DNA from: Actinoplanes sp. TBRC 11911
GTDB taxonomy: Bacteria > Actinomycetota > Actinomycetes > Mycobacteriales > Micromonosporaceae
Direction: 5' to 3'
Assembly: GCF_012933445.1 (NCBI RefSeq)
Contig: NZ_JABBNC010000041.1
Span: forward strand, 32,997 to 96,996
DNA: 64,000 nucleotides
The position numbers and the translations under genes are program-made. This document shows, piece after piece, positions 1 through 6,592 of this stretch (position 1 is its first letter; every line of letters begins with the position of its first letter). Below the pieces are notes generated by a model. It saw nothing but the letters and a program-made list of their open reading frames with translations, made no database searches and was not told the DNA's origin.

Positions 1-96
1 GAGATCCCGGCGAATCACTCCCACCACGGTGAATACGAATATCCACAACAGGATGAGGAAGCCGAACCGGGCGACGGTGAGGACGAATTCGGGCAA
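1..96 (-). CDS. fhaB: FhaB-like FHA-domain protein, N-terminal fragment
   Basis: The gene runs off the left edge, so only 32 codons are visible. The translation begins MPEFVLTVARFGFL, continues as a hydrophobic stretch over about residues 3-27 and ends VIRRDL. This is the typical N-terminal membrane anchor of FhaB (FipA), whose phosphothreonine-binding FHA domain is C-terminal and would lie outside the window. In actinobacteria fhaB directly follows fhaA and belongs to the pknB/pstP/rodA cluster that links Ser/Thr phosphorylation to cell-wall growth. The TTG start is chosen because the family begins here; it lies 7 nt after the fhaA stop, and no strong ribosome binding site is visible, so translation is probably coupled. 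Identity rests on a short but characteristic segment plus context. Confidence 0.8.
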   Translation of the reverse strand, partial: MPEFVLTVARFGFLILLWIFVFTVVGVIRRDL

Positions 97-103
97 GGCG
101 GGA

Positions 104-862
104 TCAGCCGTCCACTCGGAACGTCAACGTGGTCGTGCCCAGCTGGATCATGTCGCCCGGGTTGAGCGCCACGGCCGAAACCCGCTGGCCATTCACCATC
201 GTTCCGTTCGTCGAACCGAGATCCGTCAGGACGACCTGGTTGCCGTCGTAGTCCAGACGGGCGTGCCGGCGCGAGATCCCGACGTCGGGCAGGCGCAGGT
301 TCGCCTGGTCCCCGCGACCGATCACGGTCGAACCCATCTGCAACGGATACGTCCGGCCGTCGCCGGAGATCAGCCCGACGCTGCGGCCGTTGACACCGCC
401 GTGCGGCTGGCCGTAGCCACCCTGCTGCTCATACGGCGGGTACTGCGGGCCGGCGTCATACGCCGGCTGCTGCACCGGGGCGACCTCGCCACCGGTGTAG
501 ACCTCGGCGGTGACCCGGAACATGCCCGTGTCCAGCCCGTCGCCACGCTCGATCTCGACGATCACGTCGCCGTAGACCGTCCACGCCTGCTCACCGATGA
601 ACTCGGCCTGTGACTGGGCCAGCTCCTGCGCCAGCGCGGCGGCATACGGCGCCAACCGGCTGTGATCGTAGGGTGAGAGGTCGATCACGTATCGATTCGG
701 CACCAGGGTGCGGCCACCGGCGAGAATGGCCTTGTGCGCCTCGGCCTCCCGCTGCATGGCATTCAGAATCTCCACCGGGTGCACGACACCCTTGAACACC
801 TTCGCGAAGGCCCCCTCGACAAGGCCTTCCAATCGCTTTTCAAAGCGCTGCAGCACGCTCAC
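104..862 (-). CDS. fhaA: FhaA, DUF3662 and FHA-domain protein
   Basis: A cytoplasmic phosphothreonine-reader of 252 residues. The N-terminal third (FEKRLEGLVEGAFAKVFKG onward) is the DUF3662 domain of FhaA. A Pro/Tyr/Gly/Gln-rich linker follows, and then a C-terminal FHA domain over about residues 160-250 with the conserved VIGRG, SRRHA and GSTNGT blocks that contact phosphothreonine. In mycobacteria FhaA binds phosphorylated MviN and modulates peptidoglycan synthesis; the same role is inferred here. An in-frame ATG lies 54 nt further upstream, but the GTG at 862 is preferred because it is preceded by GAGGAGGAG at good spacing and the family starts with this VLQRFEKR sequence. The fhaB start follows 7 nt after the stop. 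Confidence 0.93.
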   Translation of the reverse strand: MSVLQRFEKRLEGLVEGAFAKVFKGVVHPVEILNAMQREAEAHKAILAGGRTLVPNRYVIDLSPYDHSRLAPYAAALAQELAQSQAEFIGEQAWTVYGDVIVEIERGDGLDTGMFRVTAEVYTGGEVAPVQQPAYDAGPQYPPYEQQGGYGQPHGGVNGRSVGLISGDGRTYPLQMGSTVIGRGDQANLRLPDVGISRRHARLDYDGNQVVLTDLGSTNGTMVNGQRVSAVALNPGDMIQLGTTTLTFRVDG

Positions 863-1081
863 CGGCTCCTCCTCGGCTTCCGAGGACATGATGGTATCCG
901 GCCGCCGCTCGCGCATCTCCGCACAAGTGCAGCCGGCACTTCTGACCCTCGTATGACCCCCGTCGACGCCGTGCTAGTCTTCCCTGGCGTCGCGGGCGAT
1001 ATCAACTCGCATAGTGACGTGCGACAGCGTAGTCTGTCGCGGCCAGTAACAAAACGGCAGGTCCTTTGGCTTGCTCGCCAC

Positions 1082-1164
1082 GGGGATGTGGCGGAATGGC
1101 AGACGCGCACGGTTCAGGTCCGTGTGTCCGAAAGGACGTGGGGGTTCAACTCCCCCCATCCCCA
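1082..1164 (+). tRNA. tRNA-Leu (anticodon CAG)
   Basis: A class II tRNA. The 5' acceptor GGGGATG (1082-1088) pairs with CATCCCC (1157-1163). The anticodon stem CACGG/CCGTG encloses the loop TTCAGGT with CAG at 1115-1117. A long variable arm (TGTCCGAAAGGACG) and a T arm of GGGGG-TTCAACT-CCCCC follow. The discriminator is A1164 and CCA is not encoded. CAG reads the CUG codon, the dominant Leu codon in high-GC genomes. Confidence 0.96.
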
Positions 1165-1174
1165 CGAGTGCGGT

Positions 1175-1214
1175 GGGCGGAGTGTGTCAGCGGAAAGCGC
1201 TGACCGCTCCGCCC
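1175..1214 (+). terminator. Hairpin after tRNA-Leu
   Basis: GGGCGGAG (1175-1182) pairs with CTCCGCCC (1207-1214), and inside it GTCAGCG (1186-1192) pairs with CGCTGAC (1198-1204) around a GAAAG loop. The stem is followed by TCGTCATATCT instead of a pure U-run. Its place 10 nt after the tRNA fits a terminator or a 3'-processing structure. Confidence 0.75.
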
Positions 1215-1215
1215 T

Positions 1216-1262
1216 CGTCATATCTGCCGCGGGGCCGAGCCCCGCGCACCCACGGTGCGATG
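1216..1262 (+). repeat. tRNA-tail element, copy A
   Basis: One of three copies of a conserved element that lies directly behind a tRNA terminator hairpin in this window; the others are 39572-39623 and 39013-39063, both on the minus strand. Each reads CGTCATATCT, then a small GC hairpin, then a variant of CCCACGGTGCGRTGG. In copy A the hairpin is GCGGGGC-CGA-GCCCCGC. Its outer pair differs from copy B, and the change is compensated on the other side, which suggests the structure is maintained. Function unknown. Confidence 0.7.
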
Positions 1263-1301
1263 GTCACTCCTTCTGCGGCGGTCGCGGTTATCGGTGGGCT
1301 A

Positions 1302-1475
1302 CCCACGCTTCGCGTGGCGGTCAACCCCCGCGCTCGCGGTCAACCCCACGCTTGCGGTCAACCCCACGCTTGCGGTCAACCCCACGCTCGCGGTCAACCC
1401 CACGCTCGCGGTCAACCCCACGCTCGCGGTCAACCCCGCGCTCGCGGTCAAGCCCGCGCTTCGCGTGGCGGTCAA
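1302..1475. repeat. 18-bp tandem repeat array with hairpin-bearing end units
   Basis: About eight head-to-tail units of CCCCACGCTCGCGGTCAA with a few substitutions (C/T at the CTCGCGG/CTTGCGG position, A/G near the start). The first and last units are longer and read CGCTTCGCGTGGCGGTCAA; in the first one CACGC-TTC-GCGTG forms a perfect short hairpin. The array lies between the tRNA-Leu tail element and the glycosyltransferase. Units abut with no unique spacers, so this is not CRISPR. The frame of the downstream gene is open through it (repeats of AVNPTL), but the family N-terminus and ribosome binding site place the gene start downstream at 1648. Confidence 0.85.
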
Positions 1476-1647
1476 ACTCCTACACGCGGGTTCTGCTCTG
1501 AGGGTCTCGCGGTGGGCGTGGCTGTTCGGTGGGATTGATTCACCCGTAAGGCGACTTGGTGGGGCTGCAAGGCCAAACATCTTGGGTTTGTGGGGGCGGT
1601 TAAGCTCCTCGGGAGATTTTGGCCGCTTGGTGACGGAGTGTCGTGTC

Positions 1648-2466
1648 GTGAGCAGCAGTACCGAACTTGAGGGCAAGCGCAGCGTGCTCGGCGTGCTCGT
1701 GAATGTGACCAACTACGGCGAGGCGACCGAGCAGATCATCGACGCCGCGCGTGACCATCGGCACTACGCCGTGACCGCGCTGGCGGTGCACGGCGTGATG
1801 ACCGGTGTGCAGGACCCCGCGCACAACGCGCGGCTGAACTCGTTCGATCTCGTCACACCCGACGGGCAGCCGGTGCGCTGGGCGCTGAACACCGTGCACC
1901 ACGCCGAACTGGCCGACCGCGTGTACGGGCCGACACTGACGCTCAAGGTGGTGGAGCGCGCCGCGGCCGAGGGTCTTCCTATATATCTGTACGGCTCCAC
2001 CGATCCCACCCTCGAACGACTGGTTCCGGCGCTGCAGGAGATGTTCCCGGCGCTGAAGATCGCCGGGGTGGAGGCGTCGAAGTTCCGCTCCTCGCAACCG
2101 GGCGAGCCCGAGGCGATCGCCGAGCGGATCAAGGCGTCCGGTGCCCGTATTGTCCTGGTCGGGCTCGGGTGTCCACGGCAAGAAGTCTTCGCGTACGCCA
2201 TGCGTCCGCTTCTTGACATGCCATTGCTCGCGGTCGGCGCCGCATTCGACTACCACGCGGGATTGCTGAAGAACCCGCCCGCCTGGATGCAGAAGTACGC
2301 GCTCGAGTGGCTGTGGCGCCTCGGCCTCGAACCGAAGCGCCTCTGGAAGCGGTATGTGCTGCTCAACCCGGCTTACCTGACCCGGCTCGCGGCGCAGAAG
2401 ACCGGCCTGTGGAAGGCCACGCCGCCGGCGCCGGCCACCGAACCGGTGCAGACCTTCGCCGTCTAA
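1648..2466 (+). CDS. WecG/TagA/CpsF family glycosyltransferase
   Basis: A 272-residue member of glycosyltransferase family 26. These enzymes transfer N-acetylmannosamine, N-acetylmannosaminuronic acid or similar sugars onto lipid-linked precursors of teichoic acids, capsules or exopolysaccharides at the inner membrane face. Family blocks are present in order: TPDGQPVRWA near residue 70, IYLYGS, then VLVGLGCPRQE and AVGAAFDYHAG in the C-terminal half, ending with the WLWRLGLEPKRLWKRY tail that associates with the membrane. The GTG at 1648 is preceded by GGAG at 9 nt; an in-frame GTG at 1630 is possible. It stands alone between the repeat array and a small membrane-protein gene, so the acceptor polymer cannot be told. 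Confidence 0.88.
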   Translation: MSSSTELEGKRSVLGVLVNVTNYGEATEQIIDAARDHRHYAVTALAVHGVMTGVQDPAHNARLNSFDLVTPDGQPVRWALNTVHHAELADRVYGPTLTLKVVERAAAEGLPIYLYGSTDPTLERLVPALQEMFPALKIAGVEASKFRSSQPGEPEAIAERIKASGARIVLVGLGCPRQEVFAYAMRPLLDMPLLAVGAAFDYHAGLLKNPPAWMQKYALEWLWRLGLEPKRLWKRYVLLNPAYLTRLAAQKTGLWKATPPAPATEPVQTFAV

Positions 2467-2570
2467 CCCCGGCAACCGTTTCGCGCAAAACAATTTCCCA
2501 CGGGAGCATTCGCCAACCCCGTAGGGGTAGTGATTCCGGTGATAACCCGGTTTCGCACGCCGACGCTCAG

Positions 2571-3182
2571 GTGAAGGCTGTCGATGTGGACACCGCAGCG
2601 GACCTCATCCTCGCCGGCGCGCTCGTCGCGGTCTGGCTCACGGCCGGATTGCTCGCCGACGCGCTGCCCCACGCGCGTACGACACGGGAGCTCCGCCGCC
2701 GATCCGGCACCCTGAGATTGCTCGTCGTGATCGGCGCCGCGGTCTTCGTGGCGGTGCCGGTGGTCACCGGCCTGATGCCGGGGGACGCGGCCGCCCCCGC
2801 CGCGGCACTCTTGCCGGCCGTGCCCGCGCTGATCGTGCTGACCGCCGGCCTGCGTCGCCTCACCCAGGTCCACCGGGGCGCCGGAGCGTTCGCCACCGCC
2901 CCGCAGACCCCGGTCCCGCCCGCCCTGCGAGCCGTGGCCGCCCATCCGATGATCATCGTGCCACTGCAGGTCACGGGCTTGGCGAGCATTCTGGGCGTCC
3001 CGATCGCCGCCCGATTCGTCACGGTGCCCGGCGCCGACCTCGCCGGGTACGGCATCACGCTGGTCGGGGTCGCCGTCATCGCGATCGGCATTCGCGCGGC
3101 GGTGCGGCACAGCAGGTACACGGTGCAGGCCGTCGCACCGATCGGTCACGGCCGTAACCGCGTACCGGTGAAAAGCCGTTAG
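2571..3182 (+). CDS. Small integral membrane protein, unknown function
   Basis: About 203 residues with four or five hydrophobic segments: LILAGALVAVWLTAGLLAD near the N-terminus, LLVVIGAAVFVAVPVVTGL, an AAALLPAVPALIVLTAGL segment, and two in the second half separated by short loops (MIIVPLQVTGLASILGVPIA and YGITLVGVAVIAIGIRAAV). The C-terminus is short and basic. I recognise no family. The GTG at 2571 is used; GTG at 2586, with AAGG 9 nt before it, is equally possible. The stop overlaps the stop of the convergent downstream gene by 4 nt. Codon use looks typical of the neighbours, and an open frame of this length with strong hydrophobic patterning supports a real gene. Confidence 0.7.
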   Translation: MKAVDVDTAADLILAGALVAVWLTAGLLADALPHARTTRELRRRSGTLRLLVVIGAAVFVAVPVVTGLMPGDAAAPAAALLPAVPALIVLTAGLRRLTQVHRGAGAFATAPQTPVPPALRAVAAHPMIIVPLQVTGLASILGVPIAARFVTVPGADLAGYGITLVGVAVIAIGIRAAVRHSRYTVQAVAPIGHGRNRVPVKSR

Positions 3183-3640
3183 TTCTTTTTCGCTTCCTGC
3201 ACGTAAAGCAGCTCCAGAATGGAGCGCGCCGCCTCGAACCAGCGGTCCAGCCACTCCGAGGGCGGCAACGTCCCCCGGGCCGGCAGCTCCAGGAGCAGAC
3301 CGCGCAGCAGCGGATGATCCGCCATCGACGCCTCACCCAGGGATACCGACGCGCTCGGGTCCGGCCAGCCCGACGACGGGAAGACCGGCTCGGTCAAGCC
3401 CTGCAGGTCCAGCGACGGCAACTGCGCCGCGCGATCCAGCGGGCTGGTCGGCTCGATGCTGTGCGACCGGCCCGGCGACCTGGTCGGCAATCCCGACGAG
3501 CCGCCCCGGGAGATGATCTCCCCGTCGGTCTCCCCGGACAGGGCGTCCCGCCGGTTCTGCCGGTACGCGCTGACCCCGCCACTGAACCGGTCCTGCGCGG
3601 ACCCGGAGCCGTTGCTCAGGTTTTCGGAACCAATCGTCAT
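3179..3640 (-). CDS. Hypothetical protein, 153 residues
   Basis: I do not recognise this protein. The N-terminal half is polar and probably disordered (Ser, Gly and Arg rich). The C-terminal half looks folded, with predicted helices in ADHPLLRGLLLELPA and WLDRWFEAARSILELLYVQ and an acidic/aromatic character. No signal peptide or membrane segment is seen. The ATG at 3640 opens the reading frame MTIGSENLSNG; the region upstream is short and contains alternating CCTCGCTCG repeats. It converges on the membrane-protein gene, with a 4-nt overlap of the stop codons. It may be lineage-restricted; the compositional change between halves is its only notable feature. Confidence 0.6.
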   Translation of the reverse strand: MTIGSENLSNGSGSAQDRFSGGVSAYRQNRRDALSGETDGEIISRGGSSGLPTRSPGRSHSIEPTSPLDRAAQLPSLDLQGLTEPVFPSSGWPDPSASVSLGEASMADHPLLRGLLLELPARGTLPPSEWLDRWFEAARSILELLYVQEAKKN

Positions 3641-3742
3641 ATCTGCCTAGCCTCGCTCGCCTCGCTCGTGAGGTATTCGCCCGTTATGCGCGATCTGGTC
3701 CGCGCTTGTGCCGTTCAACGACGCGAGTCCCGAAATGAGTAC

Positions 3743-3776
3743 GGCCGGCTCTCCCGCAGCAGCGAGAGGGCCGGCC
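3743..3776 (-). terminator. Hairpin downstream of the DUF397 gene
   Basis: GGCCGGCTCTCCCGC (3743-3757) pairs with GCGAGAGGGCCGGCC (3762-3776) around AGCA; two non-Watson-Crick positions are G-U pairs in one orientation. It lies 22 nt after the DUF397 stop on the minus strand. There is no U-tract, as is usual for actinomycete terminators. Confidence 0.55.
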
Positions 3777-3797
3777 GGTTGGAGACGGACTATGAGG

Positions 3798-4022
3798 TCA
3801 GAGGTCGAACTCGCCGTCCTTGGCGCCGCCCACGAAGGCATCCCATTCGGCGGCCGTGAAGATCAACGCCGCCCCGTCGGGGTTCTTCGAGTCGCGGACC
3901 GCGATCGCCTCGTCGACGAACGCCACTTCCACACAGTTGTCGGAGTTGGGACCGCTACGGGTGCTCTTGAACCACTGCGCCCCGCTCAGGTCGATTCGGA
4001 AACCCTTCGCTTCAACTTCCAC
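3798..4022 (-). CDS. DUF397-domain protein
   Basis: A 74-residue protein that is essentially one DUF397 domain: WFKSTRSG, then NCVEVAF, AVRDSKNPDGAALIF, EWDAFVGGAKDGEFD. These small proteins are encoded next to DUF5753 HTH regulators in very many copies per genome in Streptomyces and relatives; the WhiJ and AbaA systems are studied examples, where the pair controls development or antibiotic production. The GTG start at 4022 is preceded by GAGGAG. The gene overlaps the 3' end of the HTH gene by 37 nt, so the two are translated together. A toxin/antitoxin-like relation has been proposed for such pairs; here only the pairing itself is visible. Confidence 0.9.
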   Translation of the reverse strand: MEVEAKGFRIDLSGAQWFKSTRSGPNSDNCVEVAFVDEAIAVRDSKNPDGAALIFTAAEWDAFVGGAKDGEFDL

Positions 4023-4867
4023 AATGGCTCCTCTACCAGCAATTCCATCATCTGGGTGGACGCGTCCGGATCGAGTGCCGTCGCTTGGATGGCCTCGAAG
4101 ATCGCGTTGTACTTCTCCAGCTCCTCGAACTTCTCCAGAAACAGCCCGCCGGTGGCGTTCTCGGTGAACACCACGTCGGCGTCCCGCTCCTCTTCGAACT
4201 CGAGAATCGCGAACGTGCCATCCATACCGGCATGGGCACCGACATCGAACGGCAAGATCTGCAACGTCACGTTCGGCAGCCGGGCCGCCTCGATCAATCG
4301 CCGCAATTGATCGCGCATGACCTCGTCGCCGCCGACCGGCCGGCTCAACACCGCCTCATCAAGCACCACCCGAAGATCGATCGGATCGTCCGAAGTCAAT
4401 AACGATTGGCGTGCCATGCGGACATGGACACGCTGCTCTATTTCTTCGATGCGGTCACCCAACCGAGCGGCCCGAATCATCGCAATTGCGTACTCTTCGC
4501 TCTGCAACAGTCCGGGGATGACCTGCTGCTCGTACGTGCGGACCGCGCGGGCCGCCGCCTCCAGCCCGACGTACGCCCCGGTCAGAACCGTGGAAAAGGG
4601 GTGCCACCAACCCTTTTGCCGAGCCTCTCGGGCAATCTGGACAAGCTCCATCTTGATCGCATCGTCGACGCCATAAATGTCCAATATGTTCTGCACGTCG
4701 GCCGGGGTCGCACTGGTATGTCCCGTTTCAATTCGGGACACTTTGGACATGGAGCAACCGATTCTCGCCGCCACCGTGTCGATCGTGACGCCGGCCGCCT
4801 CGCGATGCCGCCGCATCTCGGCTCCGAGCCGCCGCCGGCGAATGGTGGGACTCCGTTGCTGATTCAC
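3986..4867 (-). CDS. XRE-type HTH regulator with DUF5753 domain (Scr1/WhiJ-like)
   Basis: About 293 residues. The N-terminal HTH_XRE domain (RRRRLGAEMRRHREAAGVT, then VAARIGCSMSKVSRIETGH) lies over residues 5-70. The rest is a DUF5753 region with the usual LVQIAREARQKGWWHPF, YEQQVIPGLLQSEEYA, RQSLL and LPFDVGAHAGMDGTFAILEF blocks. The family pairs with DUF397 proteins, one of which overlaps the 3' end here. It is presumably a DNA-binding regulator whose activity is tuned by the partner. The GTG at 4867 is preferred because GAGAG precedes it; an ATG at 4891 is in frame but lacks a good ribosome binding site. In Streptomyces such pairs influence aerial growth and secondary metabolism; no target is visible here. 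Confidence 0.9.
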   Translation of the reverse strand: MNQQRSPTIRRRRLGAEMRRHREAAGVTIDTVAARIGCSMSKVSRIETGHTSATPADVQNILDIYGVDDAIKMELVQIAREARQKGWWHPFSTVLTGAYVGLEAAARAVRTYEQQVIPGLLQSEEYAIAMIRAARLGDRIEEIEQRVHVRMARQSLLTSDDPIDLRVVLDEAVLSRPVGGDEVMRDQLRRLIEAARLPNVTLQILPFDVGAHAGMDGTFAILEFEEERDADVVFTENATGGLFLEKFEELEKYNAIFEAIQATALDPDASTQMMELLVEEPLWKLKRRVSEST

Positions 4868-5243
4868 GACTTCAGTCTCTCTGTGGATCATTTAACCGTT
4901 CAAGAGAATCTGTACAAGACCAACAATCACGGAAGACTGACATGCAACTTGCATCGATCGCACTCGTGGTGCAATCTTTTCGCTATGGCCCGCGTCACTT
5001 ACTCTTGACGGGCGACGCGGACAAGTCTCGGCCGACAACGCCGTTTACGGTGGACCGAACCGACGGTTCGTCCGAGGTGGACTGATCCACTCCGGACGGC
5101 ACCGGCGGATCGGTGGCGGTAACGTTCTGCAACGCTTTTTGACGATTGGCACGTGGAGAGCTTGCAAAGACGTTTCGGCCGGGCACACTTAGTGCTTCCG
5201 TGTCAAGGTTCACCCCGAGACGGGTTCTAGGGCAGGAGAAGAC
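4868..5243. other. Intergenic region between divergent genes
   Basis: 376 nt holding the divergent upstream regions of the HTH gene and the small protein at 5244. The stretch 4890-4990 is distinctly AT-richer than its surroundings. A short frame on the minus strand (4995-5213) shows no coding character. GTGGA-CTGA-TCCAC is a small palindrome near 5080. No RNA gene was recognised. Confidence 0.5.
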
Positions 5244-5540
5244 GTGCTACCTCGGTCCGGTGATGTCATACACGTGACGAAGGCGGCGAGCGTCCAATTC
5301 GCGGCGCCGATGCTCTTCCGCGTCATCCGGGTCCACGACTGGCCGACATACGACGGCTGGATTTGGCTGGACGGGTATGAGCTCAATACCTCGGGGGATG
5401 CGGTCGAGCGGCGGTCGATCTTCGTTCAGGTAAACGGCCTGCGTGCGGTGGGTAAGGCCCCCGACCCGCGGGCGCGCAACGGCCGTCAGCCCGGCACGGT
5501 GCCGGCGAACGTCCGGTCCCGGCTGCGAACGAATCGCTGA
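5244..5540 (+). CDS. Small conserved-looking protein, 98 residues, unknown function
   Basis: The GTG start is preceded by CAGGAGAA at 6 nt, a strong ribosome binding site. The first 70 residues look folded: VLPRSGDVIHVTKAAS, FRVIRVHDWPTYDGWIWLDGY, then RRSIFVQVNGLRAV, an alternating hydrophobic pattern that suggests a small beta-rich domain. The C-terminal 25 residues are basic and probably disordered. I recall proteins of this look as common small hypotheticals in Micromonosporaceae, but no function is known to me. It converges on the PASTA-protein gene, with stops only 3 nt apart. Confidence 0.75.
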   Translation: MLPRSGDVIHVTKAASVQFAAPMLFRVIRVHDWPTYDGWIWLDGYELNTSGDAVERRSIFVQVNGLRAVGKAPDPRARNGRQPGTVPANVRSRLRTNR

Positions 5541-5543
5541 CGC

Positions 5544-6449
5544 TCAGTCGCCGTTCAGCCCGGGCTCTCCGGCCGTCCCGGTTGCCGGTGGCGTCGCCCC
5601 TTGCGCGACCACCAGCGTGATTCTCGTGTCCGGTGGGACCTCCTGCCCCTCCACCGGATCACTGTCGATCACCGTTCCGGGCAACGCGTCGTCGTCACGC
5701 AGAATGACGTGCCAGCTCAGGCCCATGTTGCTGAGCGCGGTCTCGGCCTCCGGCAACGGGAGCCCCTTGAGCGCCGGGACCGTGATCGCGTTCGTCGCCG
5801 GGTTGGTCGTGGACGGCGACGGAGTCGGCGCGGTCGTGGTCGGCTCGGTCGACGGCGTGGCGCTGGGCGTGAACGTCGGGGTCTGCTGCGTTTGCGTCGG
5901 CGCCGCCGACGGCACGACGGGCGGCGCCGGCGTCTCGTCACCGCCGGAGTTCTGCATGATCAGATAAATACCGACGGCCAGCGCGGCCAGCAGGATCAGC
6001 GCGATGATGCCGACCACGATCGGCATCCACCAGCGGTCGCGCGGTTCCCGGCCCATCGTGTTCGGCCAGTCGTCGGCGTCTTGATAGGTGGCCGGGTTGG
6101 GCGCGCGCACCTCGGCGCGGCCGGACCACGCCGGGTTCGCCCTGCTGGCGGCCCAGTCGTCGCCGACCGGCGGCATGACCGACGTTTTATTCGTCGCAGG
6201 CGGCAAGGGATCCGCCACGGTTTCGTCATCGGACGGGCGCCTTTTGTCGCCGTACGGGCGGCTTTTGTCGCCGTACGACGGCGCGACGCGGGTTTCGTCA
6301 TCGGACGGCCGCGCGACCCGGGTCTCGTCGCCGGACGGGCCATGCGGCCGAGTGTCGTCTTCCGCCGCAGGGAAGCCGCCGACCCGCGTGGCGTCATCGT
6401 CCCTGTGGCGGGGCGTGAACGGTCGCGTCTCGTCGCGCTCGTCGGACAT
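5544..6449 (-). CDS. Single-pass membrane protein with one PASTA domain
   Basis: 301 residues. The N-terminal 140 residues are a charged, disordered cytoplasmic region with imperfect repeats of DDETRVA and GDKSRPYGDK. One transmembrane helix follows (WWMPIVVGIIALILLAALAV, about residues 142-168), then a Thr/Pro/Ser-rich extracellular stalk and a C-terminal PASTA domain (ITVPALKGLPLPEAETAL to ITLVVAQG). PASTA domains bind muropeptides or beta-lactam-like ligands and are usually found in PknB kinases and PBPs. There is no kinase domain here, so it is a PknB-like sensor stripped of its kinase or a wall-binding protein. The Thr-rich N-terminal repeats could be targets of Ser/Thr kinases; that is inference. 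GGAGGAG precedes the ATG. Confidence 0.85.
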   Translation of the reverse strand: MSDERDETRPFTPRHRDDDATRVGGFPAAEDDTRPHGPSGDETRVARPSDDETRVAPSYGDKSRPYGDKRRPSDDETVADPLPPATNKTSVMPPVGDDWAASRANPAWSGRAEVRAPNPATYQDADDWPNTMGREPRDRWWMPIVVGIIALILLAALAVGIYLIMQNSGGDETPAPPVVPSAAPTQTQQTPTFTPSATPSTEPTTTAPTPSPSTTNPATNAITVPALKGLPLPEAETALSNMGLSWHVILRDDDALPGTVIDSDPVEGQEVPPDTRITLVVAQGATPPATGTAGEPGLNGD

Positions 6450-6592
6450 TGCCGCTCCTCCACGTCATTCACCCGCAGGGGTCAACGTATCCAATCTTGG
6501 CGGACAAGTGAGCCAGGTGCCGCACAAACCGATATCCACAGGGGCCCGCGACGGATTCGCGGGGCTCGGTGGCTCCCGCTACAGTGCCCGGC

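Noticed and set aside
1302..1475. CRISPR array
   Set aside because: The units are 18 bp and abut directly; there are no unique spacers, and no cas genes are seen.
1255..1647. Extended glycosyltransferase start through the repeat array
   Set aside because: The extra N-terminus would be pure repeat (AVNPTL) and lacks a ribosome binding site; the family starts near 1648.
3637..3649. CGTCATATCTGCC, shared with the start of tRNA-tail copy A
   Set aside because: The hairpin and the ACGGTGCG end do not follow and there is no tRNA; it overlaps a start codon and is taken as chance.
4995..5213. Possible small protein on the minus strand
   Set aside because: Its composition is that of non-coding DNA and there is no ribosome binding site.
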